A DNA stretch of 64,000 bases from NCBI GenBank assembly GCA_016183985.1, contig JACPDN010000013.1, positions 62,001-126,000 of the forward strand, in the 5' to 3' direction. Position 1 is the first letter of the stretch, and each line of letters opens with the position of its first letter. The DNA comes from Pseudomonadota bacterium. Its GTDB lineage: Bacteria; Pseudomonadota; Alphaproteobacteria; Dongiales; Dongiaceae. Made by a program: the position numbers and the translations under genes. Shown here one piece after another: positions 16,913 through 25,890 of the stretch. The notes beneath the pieces are model-generated. The model saw only the letters and a program-made list of their open reading frames with translations. It ran no database searches and was not told the DNA's origin.

Positions 16913-17370
16913 GCGCGTGCCTTTTTCGTCTTGATCAGATTGGCCATCGCTTCCAGGGCCATGAGATAGCCCTGGGAACCCAGCCCGCAAATGACACCGG
17001 TAGCGGCCTGCGAGGTGTAGGTATGATGGCGGAACGGCTCTCGCCGGTGGATATTGGAAAGATGCACTTCGATGACCGGAAGCTCCGTCACCAGCAGCGC
17101 ATCGAGGAGGGCGACGGAAGTATGGCCGTAGCCTGCTGGGTTGATGACAATCCCGGCTTTGGTGCCACGGGCTTCCTGTGCCCAGGTGATCAACTCGCCC
17201 TCGTGGTTGGTCTGGCGGAAATCGAGGCCGAGCCCCAGCGCCTTTGCCTTGGCGGCGCAAGCCGTCGCGATGTCCTTCAAGGATTCGCGCCCATAGATCT
17301 CCGGCTGGCGAAGTCCCAGCATATTCAGGTTCGGTCCATTGAGGACCAAAATGGTCGGATTCTTGGCCAA
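16909..17370 (-). CDS. aroQ: Type II 3-dehydroquinate dehydratase
   Basis: 153 residues. Dehydrates 3-dehydroquinate in the shikimate pathway. Motifs are ILVLNGPNLNMLGLRQPEIYG (catalytic Tyr near residue 26), RQTNHEGELITW, INPAGYGHTSVALLDAL, EVHLSNIHRREPFRHHTY (catalytic His) and GVICGLGSQGYLMAL. The start is TTG at 17370, with AGGAA 9 bases upstream and no in-frame ATG nearby. The aroQ-accB-accC order is common in proteobacteria. Confidence 0.95.
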   Translation of the reverse strand: MAKNPTILVLNGPNLNMLGLRQPEIYGRESLKDIATACAAKAKALGLGLDFRQTNHEGELITWAQEARGTKAGIVINPAGYGHTSVALLDALLVTELPVIEVHLSNIHRREPFRHHTYTSQAATGVICGLGSQGYLMALEAMANLIKTKKARA

Positions 17371-17500
17371 GTCGATGTTTCCTAACGAGGATCGCGCGCG
17401 GAAGCCCGCGATTTCAGGCCCTTATACCGGGGCCTGCCAGCCGGGGCAACCAGCGGCAGGCTGGGGATTTTAAGAACTTATTCGGAACTCGTTTAATGAG

Positions 17501-17527
17501 GTGCACATTTTTTTAATATAGTGCACA
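17501..17527 (+). promoter_or_regulatory. Paired GTGCACA boxes upstream of the soluble chemoreceptor gene
   Basis: GTGCACA occurs at 17501-17507 and again at 17521-17527, exactly 20 bases apart (about two helical turns), with a T/A-rich spacer. GTGCAC is itself palindromic, so the pair resembles a tandem operator. They lie 58-84 bases before the TTG start at 17585. No regulator is identified. Confidence 0.35.
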
Positions 17528-17584
17528 ATTGTACGACTTTAATCCGGTCATCAGAACCGGAACGATGACTGGCAGGGGGCAACA

Positions 17585-19270
17585 TTGGCGAATTCCGATG
17601 GGGCGGATGCCCCGGACCACCTTGATTCTTGGGCGATCGAACTGGGCCTTGGGGGTCTCGAAAGCCTGCAGCACGGCATCGCCCGGGTGCTCGACGCCCA
17701 ATCGCTCTCCTTGGGCGAGATCGCTGAACGCAGCCAGCGCATGAGTGCCGCCCTTAACCAGTCGAGTGACGAAGTGCTGGCCAGTGGCCGCATTGCTGGC
17801 GATCTGCAGCAGGCATTGGCAGCCGAAATGGCCGCGGTGCTCGCCAACATCAAGGCCGAGCTCGATGCGGTCGTCATCGCGATCGAGAGCAAGGCCGGCG
17901 ACGCGCTCACCGTATTGCGCGAGATCGAAAGCATCGCCAAATCGGTGAACCTCCTCGCCCTCAATGCCACGATCGAGGCCGTACATGCCGGCGAGCAGGG
18001 CAAGGGTTTTGCTGTCGTGGCAAGCGAAGTGCGCCAGCTTGCCCAGCGCACCATGCAGAGCGCCAAGGAAGCCGGCCGCAGCATCGATTTGACCGAGGTG
18101 CAGAAGCGCGTTGCTGGGACGGCCGCGAAATCCGACCAGATGCTGGGCGAGATCGCCAGCCACTTGGCGCGGGAACTGGATCGCCTCAATGCCAATTTCG
18201 ATTCCATCAACCAGCGCATCGACGAACTCAAGGACAATAACCGCGTCATCTCGGTAGCCGTACCCCAGGCGACGGCCCGCAATGACGGCGTCGTCGGCAA
18301 GTCGCGCTGGTCGATGCAACTGGCCGAGGAATTGGCCGCCGCCCTCGATGATGGCACCGACGCCGTGCGCAACGTCCTCAAGCGCCATCATTTGCCGAGC
18401 AGCGCCGATTTCGATCGCTTGGCCGATATCCAGCGGCGCGGCACGATCCGCATCGCGGTGGAACCGGCCTTCGTCGGTCTCTCCTTCCGCTTGCGCCCAG
18501 GCGGTCCGCTCATGGGCCTCGACATCGACTACGCCACCGCCTTTGCCAAATGGCTCGGCGTGAAGACGGAGTTCGTCGAATATCCTTGGGACCAATGCAC
18601 CGAATTGCTGCAATTGGGGCCGAAGCCTGGCGAGGCGCCGGCCGATCTGGTCTGGAGCGCGCTCCCACCCAATGCCGCCTATCGCGGCACGGCCTTCTCC
18701 GAAAGCTATACCTATCTCAACTATTGCCTGGCGCGCCGTGCGGGCGACCAGCAGATTCGCGGCGTTGCCGATCTCGCCGGCAAGGTTCTGGGCTGCATCA
18801 ATGATCCCGGTGCCTTTGCGACGCTTGAGGCCGCCGGCATCCGCTGGGCGGCCAATGCCGGCAAGCCGGGCGGTACCGTGCGCCTTGCCAATCTCATTGC
18901 CTATTCGGATCAGAGCCAGATCCACGACTGCCTCGTGGATCGCGCGGTGGATGCCTTTGCCGTCGACCAACCGATCTACTTCTGGGCGGCGACGGGCGCT
19001 GAAAGCCGCTGGAAGGACAAGATCGAATTGCTGCCGGGCAATCTTGCGGCCGCCCCCTGGTATTATGCCGTTGGCGTCGCGGCGACTGGTGCCAGCTATG
19101 CGCTCCTTGCCAAGGTCAACGCGTTCATTCGCTGGTTCCGCGATCAGCCGGAGCGCGCGGTGCTAGAGAAGAAATGGCAGGGCCAGCCGCTCGCCGGCAC
19201 CAGCACTTATCGTGACGAACCCGGCAACCTCATGGGCGAGGATGACCTGGCCCGGCTCGCTGCTGGCTGA
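17585..19270 (+). CDS. Soluble methyl-accepting chemotaxis-type protein fused to a C-terminal solute-binding (SBP_bac_3) domain
   Basis: 561 residues with no signal peptide or membrane segment. Residues about 20-200 form a coiled-coil receptor signalling domain with the hairpin tip [20 protein letters not shown] and [16 protein letters not shown], the CheA/CheW contact region. Residues about 280-545 read as a periplasmic-type amino-acid-binding fold: [58 protein letters not shown], and a closing [19 protein letters not shown] helix. Normally such a binding domain is outside the membrane; here both halves should be cytoplasmic, so it may sense an internal metabolite. TTG start, with AGGGGGC upstream and no in-frame ATG. 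The signalling domain is shorter than in classical receptors. Confidence 0.85.
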   Translation: MANSDGADAPDHLDSWAIELGLGGLESLQHGIARVLDAQSLSLGEIAERSQRMSAALNQSSDEVLASGRIAGDLQQALAAEMAAVLANIKAELDAVVIAIESKAGDALTVLREIESIAKSVNLLALNATIEAVHAGEQGKGFAVVASEVRQLAQRTMQSAKEAGRSIDLTEVQKRVAGTAAKSDQMLGEIASHLARELDRLNANFDSINQRIDELKDNNRVISVAVPQATARNDGVVGKSRWSMQLAEELAAALDDGTDAVRNVLKRHHLPSSADFDRLADIQRRGTIRIAVEPAFVGLSFRLRPGGPLMGLDIDYATAFAKWLGVKTEFVEYPWDQCTELLQLGPKPGEAPADLVWSALPPNAAYRGTAFSESYTYLNYCLARRAGDQQIRGVADLAGKVLGCINDPGAFATLEAAGIRWAANAGKPGGTVRLANLIAYSDQSQIHDCLVDRAVDAFAVDQPIYFWAATGAESRWKDKIELLPGNLAAAPWYYAVGVAATGASYALLAKVNAFIRWFRDQPERAVLEKKWQGQPLAGTSTYRDEPGNLMGEDDLARLAAG

Positions 19271-19275
19271 TTGCG

Positions 19276-20067
19276 TCAGGAGCCCTTGCGGGTGTCGGCT
19301 ATGAGGCCCTTCAGTTCCTCAATGGAGAGAGCACCCGGCATCACCTTGTCACCGACGATGAAGGTGGGCGTTGAGCGGATGCCGAGCGCCAGGGCGAGTT
19401 CGTGATTGGCCGTAAGCTGCTTCTCAATTTCCTCCGACTTCATGTCGGTGACGAGTTGCTCGCCATTGAGGCCGACACTGGCGGCAACACCGGCGATGGA
19501 GTTGAGGTCGAGCTGGCCGCGATGGGCCATTAGCGCCTGATGGAAGGCGAGATACTTGCCCTGCTTCTGTGCCGCCAGGGCCGCCCGTGCGGCCAGGACC
19601 GATGGGTCGCCCAGGATCGGGAACTCCTTGAACACGATCTTCAACTTGGGATCGTCCTTCAGCAGGCCTTCCAGCGCCGGCGAGACCTGTTTGCAATAGG
19701 GGCATTTGTAATCGAAGAACTCGACCAGCGTGACATCGCCCTGCGGGTTGCCGGCGACCGGCGCATCCGCGTCGGCAAAGAGCTGGTCCTTGTACTGCGT
19801 CACCGCTTCCGACTGCCGATCGGCTTTTGCCGCTTCTTCTTTGGCCTGCAGGGCCTGGATGGCATCGCGAATGGTTTCGGGATTCTGCAGCAAGTAGTCG
19901 CGCGACAGCTTGCCAATCTCCTCCGCCTGCGCCGTCGTAAAGACGTCGCTGGAAATCGCCTGTTGCGGCGCCGGCTTCGGCTGGAAGACGCCCAGACTGA
20001 CGGCCAGGGCAGCAGCGCTGAGAGCAAGGGCCGTAAGACCGGGGAGGTGGCGCAGGAAACCAGACAT
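19276..20067 (-). CDS. DsbA-family thiol:disulfide oxidoreductase (ScsC/Com1-like)
   Basis: 263 residues. N-terminal signal/anchor LTALALSAAALAVSLGVF, then a helical region (about 42-95) with a short 'LL.NPE.IRDAIQALQ' segment typical of ScsC-type oligomerising arms, then a thioredoxin fold with active site CPYC (C122, C125) in VEFFDYKCPYCKQV and the cis-proline RSTPTFIVGDKVMPGA. Acts in the periplasm on protein disulfides; the arm suggests isomerase activity rather than plain oxidation, which is inference. Ends 6 bases from the chemoreceptor stop (convergent) and follows the M48 protease. Confidence 0.88.
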   Translation of the reverse strand: MSGFLRHLPGLTALALSAAALAVSLGVFQPKPAPQQAISSDVFTTAQAEEIGKLSRDYLLQNPETIRDAIQALQAKEEAAKADRQSEAVTQYKDQLFADADAPVAGNPQGDVTLVEFFDYKCPYCKQVSPALEGLLKDDPKLKIVFKEFPILGDPSVLAARAALAAQKQGKYLAFHQALMAHRGQLDLNSIAGVAASVGLNGEQLVTDMKSEEIEKQLTANHELALALGIRSTPTFIVGDKVMPGALSIEELKGLIADTRKGS

Positions 20068-20131
20068 AAAGTTGCAGTCCTTAAATGCAGAAATGGGTAT
20101 CGATCGCTTTACGCCGCGCTGATCCTGAACG

Positions 20132-21541
20132 TTACTTGTTGTCCTTGATCATCTGCGCCTCGCCGATGATGTCGTTGGCCTTGATCCAGCCAGGCGATCC
20201 GGTCGGCAGGCCTTCCAGCGCGCGTTTGGCCTGGGCCCAAGCCTCGTCTGAATTGCCTTGTGCCATCGCCTGTTCCGCCTGCGCCAGTGCCGACATTGGC
20301 AGATTGCCGTCGCGACCATAGGCGACAGAGAGGAAATACCAGGCCCGCGAGTTCCGGGGCTCGATCGTCGTCACGGCTTCCAAATGACGGATGGCGCTTT
20401 TTGTCAGTTCCGGCTGCTCCAATTCGATCTCGACCTGGGCGACTTCCAGCCCCAGCAATGGCTCGGTCGGCAACTGGTTGAAGGCCGCCGTGTAAAGCGG
20501 CAGCGCTTCCTGCAGTTTGCCATTTTCGAACAAGATCTGCCCTTTTTGCTCCAGGAAATAGGGATCGTTGGGAACGTCGGTGAGCAGGCTGTCCATCAGT
20601 TGGAGGGCTTCCGGCATGCGGCTTACCCGGTAGAGCGCAATCGCGCGGGCATAGCGGGCGCCGATCGAATTGTCGGTCTTCGGGAATTCTTGCTCGACCC
20701 GCGATAGGGGCCAGATATAGCCCTTGAGCTTGGCGACCATGCGCACATGTCGCGCCATGTCTTCGGGTGAATCCTTGGCGTCGCTGAAGGGTGACTCGCT
20801 CACATGCTGCTCGACGGCAGAAACGCGGTCGGTCGTAAGCGGGTGGGTGAGAAGATAGGGATCCTGGTTCTGCGGCAGCAGGAATTCCTGCTCTTCGAGC
20901 TTTTCGAAGAATTCCGCCATGCCGCGGGAGGACTGATGTGTTGCATCGAGGAAGCCCATGCCGGCCTGGTCGGCAGCCGCTTCCTGCGTGCGCGAATATT
21001 TGAGCAAGCTCCGTTTGGCGATCTCGTTGCCGAGCAGGGCGCCGGCCGGCACGCCTTCGGCTTTGCCGCTGGCGACGGCGGCACCGGCGCCAAGCAGCAT
21101 GCCGATGATCTGCTCGATGGTGGCGTTCTTCAATTCATCCTGGATCCGTGACAGATGCGCACCGGCGATATGGCCGGTTTCGTGAGCGATGACGCCCTTC
21201 ACCTGGTTGGGCGTGTCGGCCCGCATCAGGAGACCGGTATTGATGAAGAGCCGCTGCCCGCCGGCTACAAAGGCGTTGATGGAATCGTCGTTGACCAGCA
21301 GAACCCGGATCGCCAGCGGGTCGAGCCCCGCGGCGCGGAAGAGAGGGTCGGCATAGGCGCGGATCGTGGACTCGATCTCGGCATCGCGAATGAGGCTCAA
21401 GGGCCGCTGCTGCGCCAGTGCGGGGCCGGCGGGGGCCGCCAGGCCCAAGGCCAGGCTTGCGGCCAACAACAGGGCGCAGACCTGCGTCCCGATTCGCCGC
21501 CAAAACCGCGTCGCATTGGCTCGGTTGATCAATCCGGGCAT
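20132..21541 (-). CDS. Periplasmic M48 family zinc metalloprotease with C-terminal TPR region (BepA/YfgC-like)
   Basis: 469 residues. Signal peptide with core VCALLLAASLALGLAAPAGPA, then the M48 domain with HETGH (residues 120-124, zinc ligands H120 and H124) and downstream EAAADQAGMGFLD supplying the third ligand, E. From about residue 275 helical repeats of TPR type follow (ARAIALYRVSRMPEALQLMD, LEQKGQILFENGKLQEALPLY). BepA-like proteases survey outer-membrane protein assembly such as LptD. The DsbA-like gene lies 64 bases downstream, so the pair may serve envelope protein quality control. Confidence 0.88.
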   Translation of the reverse strand: MPGLINRANATRFWRRIGTQVCALLLAASLALGLAAPAGPALAQQRPLSLIRDAEIESTIRAYADPLFRAAGLDPLAIRVLLVNDDSINAFVAGGQRLFINTGLLMRADTPNQVKGVIAHETGHIAGAHLSRIQDELKNATIEQIIGMLLGAGAAVASGKAEGVPAGALLGNEIAKRSLLKYSRTQEAAADQAGMGFLDATHQSSRGMAEFFEKLEEQEFLLPQNQDPYLLTHPLTTDRVSAVEQHVSESPFSDAKDSPEDMARHVRMVAKLKGYIWPLSRVEQEFPKTDNSIGARYARAIALYRVSRMPEALQLMDSLLTDVPNDPYFLEQKGQILFENGKLQEALPLYTAAFNQLPTEPLLGLEVAQVEIELEQPELTKSAIRHLEAVTTIEPRNSRAWYFLSVAYGRDGNLPMSALAQAEQAMAQGNSDEAWAQAKRALEGLPTGSPGWIKANDIIGEAQMIKDNK

Positions 21542-21609
21542 CCTTCTTTATGCTCCCCCCGAAATCGGGGTCTCGACCCAACAATTGGAAACAGGGCGGA
21601 GTTCACTAA

Positions 21610-23190
21610 ATGTCTGCAGCCTATCATAACGGCCAAGCCGTGACCGGCAAGCACGGCCCGGAACTGGGTTCCGGCGACCGGCGAATCGCCGGCCAACCGT
21701 CATTTGGGCGGCGGATGAGCGCTCTGAGCCTTGCGGCGGTCGCCCTGCTGCCAACTCTGGCCGGCTGCGGTGGCAGCACCCGCTCCGTCGCTTCCGACGC
21801 GACCCAGATCGAAGGCTTCCGTGCCGGTGTCATCGCCGACGAGCCGCGTGCTGCGTTGATCGGCCGCACGGCGATCGCTGCCGGCGGCAATGCGGCCGAT
21901 GGCGTGGTCGCTGCCTATTTCGCGATGTCGGTGACGCTCCCCAGCGCTGCGGGTCTTGGCGGTGGCGGTATCTGCATCGCCCATAACGCCGAGGAGAAGA
22001 CGACCGACGTTATCGACTTCCTGCCGCGCGCCGCGGCTGGAGGCGCCGTTGCGGTACCGGGCAATGTGCGCGGTATGGCGGCGCTCAATGCGCGCTATGG
22101 CAAGCTTCCCTTGGCGCAGCTGGTGGGCCCCGCCGAAGGTCTCGCCACCCAGGGCGTTCCCATCAGCAAGGCGCTGGCGCGGGATCTGTCGCAATATGGT
22201 CACCTGCTCAATGACGACCCCAGCCTGCAGGCGACGTTCAACAAACTCGACGGCACGCAACTCGCCGAGGGCGACAACATGCGCCCGGTTGACCTTGCCG
22301 CGACCCTCGGCCAGATCCGCGCCCAGGGTGTCAACATTTTCTACAGCGGCCTGCTCGGCCAGAAGATGGTCGAAGGCGCCCAGGCGATCGGCGCGCCGCT
22401 GACCATCGATGACCTGCGCAATTTCAAGGTCCAGATCTACGCGCCGGTCGATGTGCCGTTCACCGATATCAGCCTTTATGTGGCGCCACCGCCCGCTTCG
22501 GGCGGTGTCATGACAGCCCAGGCCGTGTCGCTTCTTACAGGGGGCGATAATTCACCTTCCGGCCAGCAGGCGATCGCGCGGGAAATCATGTCGGCCCGTA
22601 GTGCCTGGATGCAGCCCGATGGCCTGTCGCAACAAGCGCCGCTGGATCTCATTGGTGCCGACAAGGTGAAAGCGCTCGCAAGCCAAAGCAGCATTGCCCT
22701 GCCGCAAGAGAACACCAGTGCTGCCAGCATTGTCGCCGTGGATTCCGATGGCGTTGCGGTGGCCTGCACCTTCACCATGAATGCCCCCTTCGGTGCCGCC
22801 CGCGTCGCGCAAGGGACGGGCATCCTTCTGGCGCCGGCCCCCAATGATCAAGGTGTCGGCTTCTCGACCCTGTCGCCGGTCATGGTGGCGTCGAAGTTCA
22901 ATGGCCAGGTCTATTTCATGAGTGGCGCCTCTGGTGGCGCGCCAGGGGCGCTGGCCGAAGGGCTGATCCTCGACGCCGTCATGCGCCGCGCCATGCCGCT
23001 AGACCAGGCGATGCAGTTGCCGCGCGCCTATGCCGATGGGACGCAGCAGATTGACGAAGGGCAGGGTGTTCGCCTTGGCCGCGTCAATGCGATCTTCTGC
23101 AGCGAGGCGGCGCCCTCCGACCCCGACTCCTGCCAGCTGCGCAACGATTATCGCGGCTATGGCCTGGCCTCGATCCTCGGCCAAGAATAA
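21610..23190 (+). CDS. Gamma-glutamyltransferase-family protein with lipoprotein signal
   Basis: 526 residues. The signal reads GRRMSALSLAAVALLPTLAGC: a lipobox with C53, preceded by twin arginines after a 35-residue n-region, so Tat export or a shorter start at 21715 are both possible. The GGT fold is clear: AIAAGGNAADGVVAAYFAM, SAAGLGGGGICI, VPGNVRGMAALNARYGKLPLA, a PPASGGVMTAQ segment, and the nucleophile region TSAASIVAVDSDGVAVAC with T369 as likely catalytic, autoprocessing Thr. It is divergent from typical GGTs (no SGIGGGG His, shorter), so the substrate may differ. One-base overlap with the next gene. Confidence 0.8.
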   Translation: MSAAYHNGQAVTGKHGPELGSGDRRIAGQPSFGRRMSALSLAAVALLPTLAGCGGSTRSVASDATQIEGFRAGVIADEPRAALIGRTAIAAGGNAADGVVAAYFAMSVTLPSAAGLGGGGICIAHNAEEKTTDVIDFLPRAAAGGAVAVPGNVRGMAALNARYGKLPLAQLVGPAEGLATQGVPISKALARDLSQYGHLLNDDPSLQATFNKLDGTQLAEGDNMRPVDLAATLGQIRAQGVNIFYSGLLGQKMVEGAQAIGAPLTIDDLRNFKVQIYAPVDVPFTDISLYVAPPPASGGVMTAQAVSLLTGGDNSPSGQQAIAREIMSARSAWMQPDGLSQQAPLDLIGADKVKALASQSSIALPQENTSAASIVAVDSDGVAVACTFTMNAPFGAARVAQGTGILLAPAPNDQGVGFSTLSPVMVASKFNGQVYFMSGASGGAPGALAEGLILDAVMRRAMPLDQAMQLPRAYADGTQQIDEGQGVRLGRVNAIFCSEAAPSDPDSCQLRNDYRGYGLASILGQE

Positions 23191-24335
23191 TGGCGCTCAA
23201 GACCTCGCGGCGCGCAGCCATCGATCCATTCATCGTGATGGAGGTGATGCGCGCCGCCAATGAGCGGGCGGCCGAAGGCGGCGACATCCTTCATATGGAG
23301 GTGGGCCAGCCCTCGACGCCGGCACCGCGCAAGGTGTTGGAAGCTGCCAAGCTGGCGCTCGACAGCCACCTCATCGGCTATACCGACGCCTTGGGGCTAC
23401 CGGCTCTGCGCCAGCGCATCGCCCAGCATTACCGCGATTTCTATGGCGAGGACGTGCCGGCATCGCGCATCGCGGTGACGACAGGTTCCTCCGGTGGCTT
23501 TCTGTTGAGCTTCCTCGCGGCGTTCGATCCCGGTGACCGCGTGGCGCTCGCGATGCCAGGTTACCCATGCTACCGCCATATCCTGACGGCACTGGGGCTC
23601 GAGCCCGTGCTGATCGAAACGCATGCCGCCACCAAGTTCCAGCCGACCATCGCCGATCTTGAAAAGGTCGCAGGCCGGCTCGACGGCCTCATCGTCGCCT
23701 CGCCTTCAAACCCGGTCGGCGCGGTTCTGCCGGCGGCCGAACTCACGGCCATCGCCGCCTGGTGCACAAAGAATGGCGTGCGTCTCATCTCCGACGAAAT
23801 CTATCACGGCATTACTTTCGGCACGCCCGCAGCGACGGCGGCGCGGCTCGACGGTGCCATCGTCATCAACAGCTTCTCGAAATATTTCAGCATGACCGGC
23901 TGGCGCTTGGGCTGGATGGTCCTGCCCGAGGATCTGGTGAAGCCGGTCGAGCGCCTGACGCAGAACTTCTTCATCTCCGCCCCGGCGCTATCGCAGCTCG
24001 CCGGCATCGCCGCCTTCGACGCGCATGAGGAATTGCAGGGCAATGTCGCGCGTTATGCCAAGAACCGCGAGATCCTGTTGAACGATCTCCCGCAGGCCGG
24101 CTTCGACGATCTCACCACCACGGACGGCGCCTTCTACATCTACGCCAACGTGGCGCGCCTCACTAATGACAGCTTGGATTTCTGCCGCCGCATGCTGAGC
24201 GAAACGGGGGTCGCCGCCACTCCCGGCATCGATTTCGACCCCGCCCGCGGCCGCCACTTCATGCGCTTCTGCTTCAGCGGTGCCACCGCCGACATGGTCG
24301 AAGCCGCGCGGCGATTGAAGGAATGGCGGAAATAG
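23190..24335 (+). CDS. Class I/II pyridoxal-phosphate aminotransferase
   Basis: 381 residues of fold type I: HMEVGQPSTPAPRKVLEAA, TTGSSGGFLLSFLAAFDPGD, ASPSNPVGAVLPAAEL, ISDEIYHGITF (cofactor Asp and Tyr), the PLP lysine in NSFSKYFSMTGWRLGW, and RHFMRFCFSG with the carboxylate-binding Arg near the end. Resembles the AspC/Ala aminotransferase branch; the amino donor is not determined. The ATG overlaps the stop of the gamma-glutamyltransferase gene by one base, so they are coupled and may act together in using gamma-glutamyl compounds or peptides. Confidence 0.88.
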   Translation: MALKTSRRAAIDPFIVMEVMRAANERAAEGGDILHMEVGQPSTPAPRKVLEAAKLALDSHLIGYTDALGLPALRQRIAQHYRDFYGEDVPASRIAVTTGSSGGFLLSFLAAFDPGDRVALAMPGYPCYRHILTALGLEPVLIETHAATKFQPTIADLEKVAGRLDGLIVASPSNPVGAVLPAAELTAIAAWCTKNGVRLISDEIYHGITFGTPAATAARLDGAIVINSFSKYFSMTGWRLGWMVLPEDLVKPVERLTQNFFISAPALSQLAGIAAFDAHEELQGNVARYAKNREILLNDLPQAGFDDLTTTDGAFYIYANVARLTNDSLDFCRRMLSETGVAATPGIDFDPARGRHFMRFCFSGATADMVEAARRLKEWRK

Positions 24336-24385
24336 CGCGCCATAAGGCACATCATCCCCAGGCTTGACGGGGACCAAGAGGGTGA

Positions 24386-25651
24386 TTAGCCGACCTTCAC
24401 CACCACATGCTTCTTCTTGCCGGCCGACAGCTTGATGACGCCCTCGGCGTTGATGTCGCCGACCGTCACCTTCAGCGTATCGTCGCTGATCGCCTGGTCA
24501 TTCATCTTGGCGCCGTTGCCTTTGATAAGGCGGCGGGCTTCGCTCTTCGACGTGGCGAGTCCGGCCTGCACCAAGAGATCCAGCACCGGCAATCCGGCAT
24601 CGAGTGTTGCGCGGGCAACGTCGATCGTCGGCAGCTCACCACCGAGCCCGCCTTCGACAAAGACCTTGCGCGCCGTCTCCTTGGCATCGGCCGCAGCTTC
24701 GGCACCGCGGCACATCTTCGTTGCCTCGTCAGCCAGGATGATCTTCGCTTCGTTGATCTCGGCACCCTGCAGCTTCTCGAGCCGCGCGATGTCGTCGAGC
24801 GGCATATCGGTGAAGAGGCGCAGGAAGCGGCCGACATCGGCATCCTCGGTGTTGCGCCAGAACTGCCAGTAATCGTAGGAGGATAGGCGCTCCTCATTCA
24901 GCCATACCGCACCGCTTGCGGTCTTGCCCATCTTGGCACCCGATGCCAGCGTGATCAGCGGCGAGGTCAGGCCATAGAGCGCCTTGTCGTCGCAGCGACG
25001 CCCCAGTTCTACGCCATTCACGATGTTGCCCCACTGGTCCGACCCACCGAGCTGCAGCACGCAATTCTGCCGCCGCGCCAGTTCCAGGAAATCATAGGCC
25101 TGCAGGATCATATAGTTGAATTCGAGGAAGGTGAGGGCCTGCTCACGCTCGAGGCGCAACTTCACCGAGTCAAACGCCAGCATGCGGTTGACCGAGAAAT
25201 GCCGGCCGTAATCGCGCAGGAAGTCGAGATAGTTGAGCCTATCGAGCCAATCGGCATTGTTGACCATCACCGCATCGGTGGGTCCATCGCCGAATTTCAG
25301 AAACTTCGCGAAGATCTGCTTGATGCCGGCAATGTTGTTCGCAATGTCGGCGTCGGTCAGAACCTTGCGCATGTCGTCACGGCCCGTGGGGTCGCCGACC
25401 TTGGTCGTCCCGCCGCCCATAAGCACGATCGGCTTGCCGCCCGATTTCTGCAGCAGGCGCAGCATCATGATCTGCACCATGGAGCCGACATGGAGCGAAT
25501 CCGCCGTGGCATCGAAACCGATATAGGCGATGAGCGGCTTGGGGCCGAGGGCCGCCTGGTCCAGCTCCTCCATATTGGTGCACTGATGCAGGTACCCGCG
25601 CGCCACGAAATCGCGCAGGAACGGGGATTTGGGCTGGTATGTGGCGCTCAT
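24386..25651 (-). CDS. tyrS: Tyrosyl-tRNA synthetase
   Basis: 421 residues. Class I synthetase with [15 protein letters not shown] (HIGH-like motif), [27 protein letters not shown], and [14 protein letters not shown] (KMSKS equivalent KMGKT), then a C-terminal S4 RNA-binding domain ([19 protein letters not shown]). The ATG at 25651 is the family start ([15 protein letters not shown]); the extra 76 residues of open frame upstream run through intergenic repeat sequence. Converges on the aminotransferase gene. Confidence 0.96.
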   Translation of the reverse strand: MSATYQPKSPFLRDFVARGYLHQCTNMEELDQAALGPKPLIAYIGFDATADSLHVGSMVQIMMLRLLQKSGGKPIVLMGGGTTKVGDPTGRDDMRKVLTDADIANNIAGIKQIFAKFLKFGDGPTDAVMVNNADWLDRLNYLDFLRDYGRHFSVNRMLAFDSVKLRLEREQALTFLEFNYMILQAYDFLELARRQNCVLQLGGSDQWGNIVNGVELGRRCDDKALYGLTSPLITLASGAKMGKTASGAVWLNEERLSSYDYWQFWRNTEDADVGRFLRLFTDMPLDDIARLEKLQGAEINEAKIILADEATKMCRGAEAAADAKETARKVFVEGGLGGELPTIDVARATLDAGLPVLDLLVQAGLATSKSEARRLIKGNGAKMNDQAISDDTLKVTVGDINAEGVIKLSAGKKKHVVVKVG

Positions 25652-25774
25652 GATCGGTTTCCGACTGTCTGGCTTCTTGTCTTGCGGCCGGTCATGTAAC
25701 ACATTCGCCGGAGCGGGGCCAAGCCAGCTCCGCGGCGACGACTTTTCTTCGATTTGACAGCGTGTTACCCATCG

Positions 25775-25869
25775 CCTCGTCCCACTCGCCGGAGGGACGA
25801 GGGGCTCGAAACGAACTCGATGGAAACTCCCTCGCCCCGCCCTTGCGGGGAGAGGGTCGGGGTGAGGGG
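25775..25869. repeat. Two adjacent palindromes between tyrS and anmK
   Basis: CCTCGTCCC at 25775-25783 pairs with its complement at 25794-25802. A second palindrome at 25827-25869 (CCCTCGCCCCGCCC...GGGGAGAGGGTCGGGG, ending GTGAGGGG) is the same family as the element at 15035-15072. Together they fill the divergent tyrS-anmK intergenic region just before the anmK ribosome site. Confidence 0.6.
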
Positions 25870-25890
25870 CTCTTTGCACAAGGAATGATG

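Noticed and set aside
17513-18970. 485-codon frame antisense to the chemoreceptor fusion
   Set aside because: No family resemblance; the plus-strand frame has clear domains.
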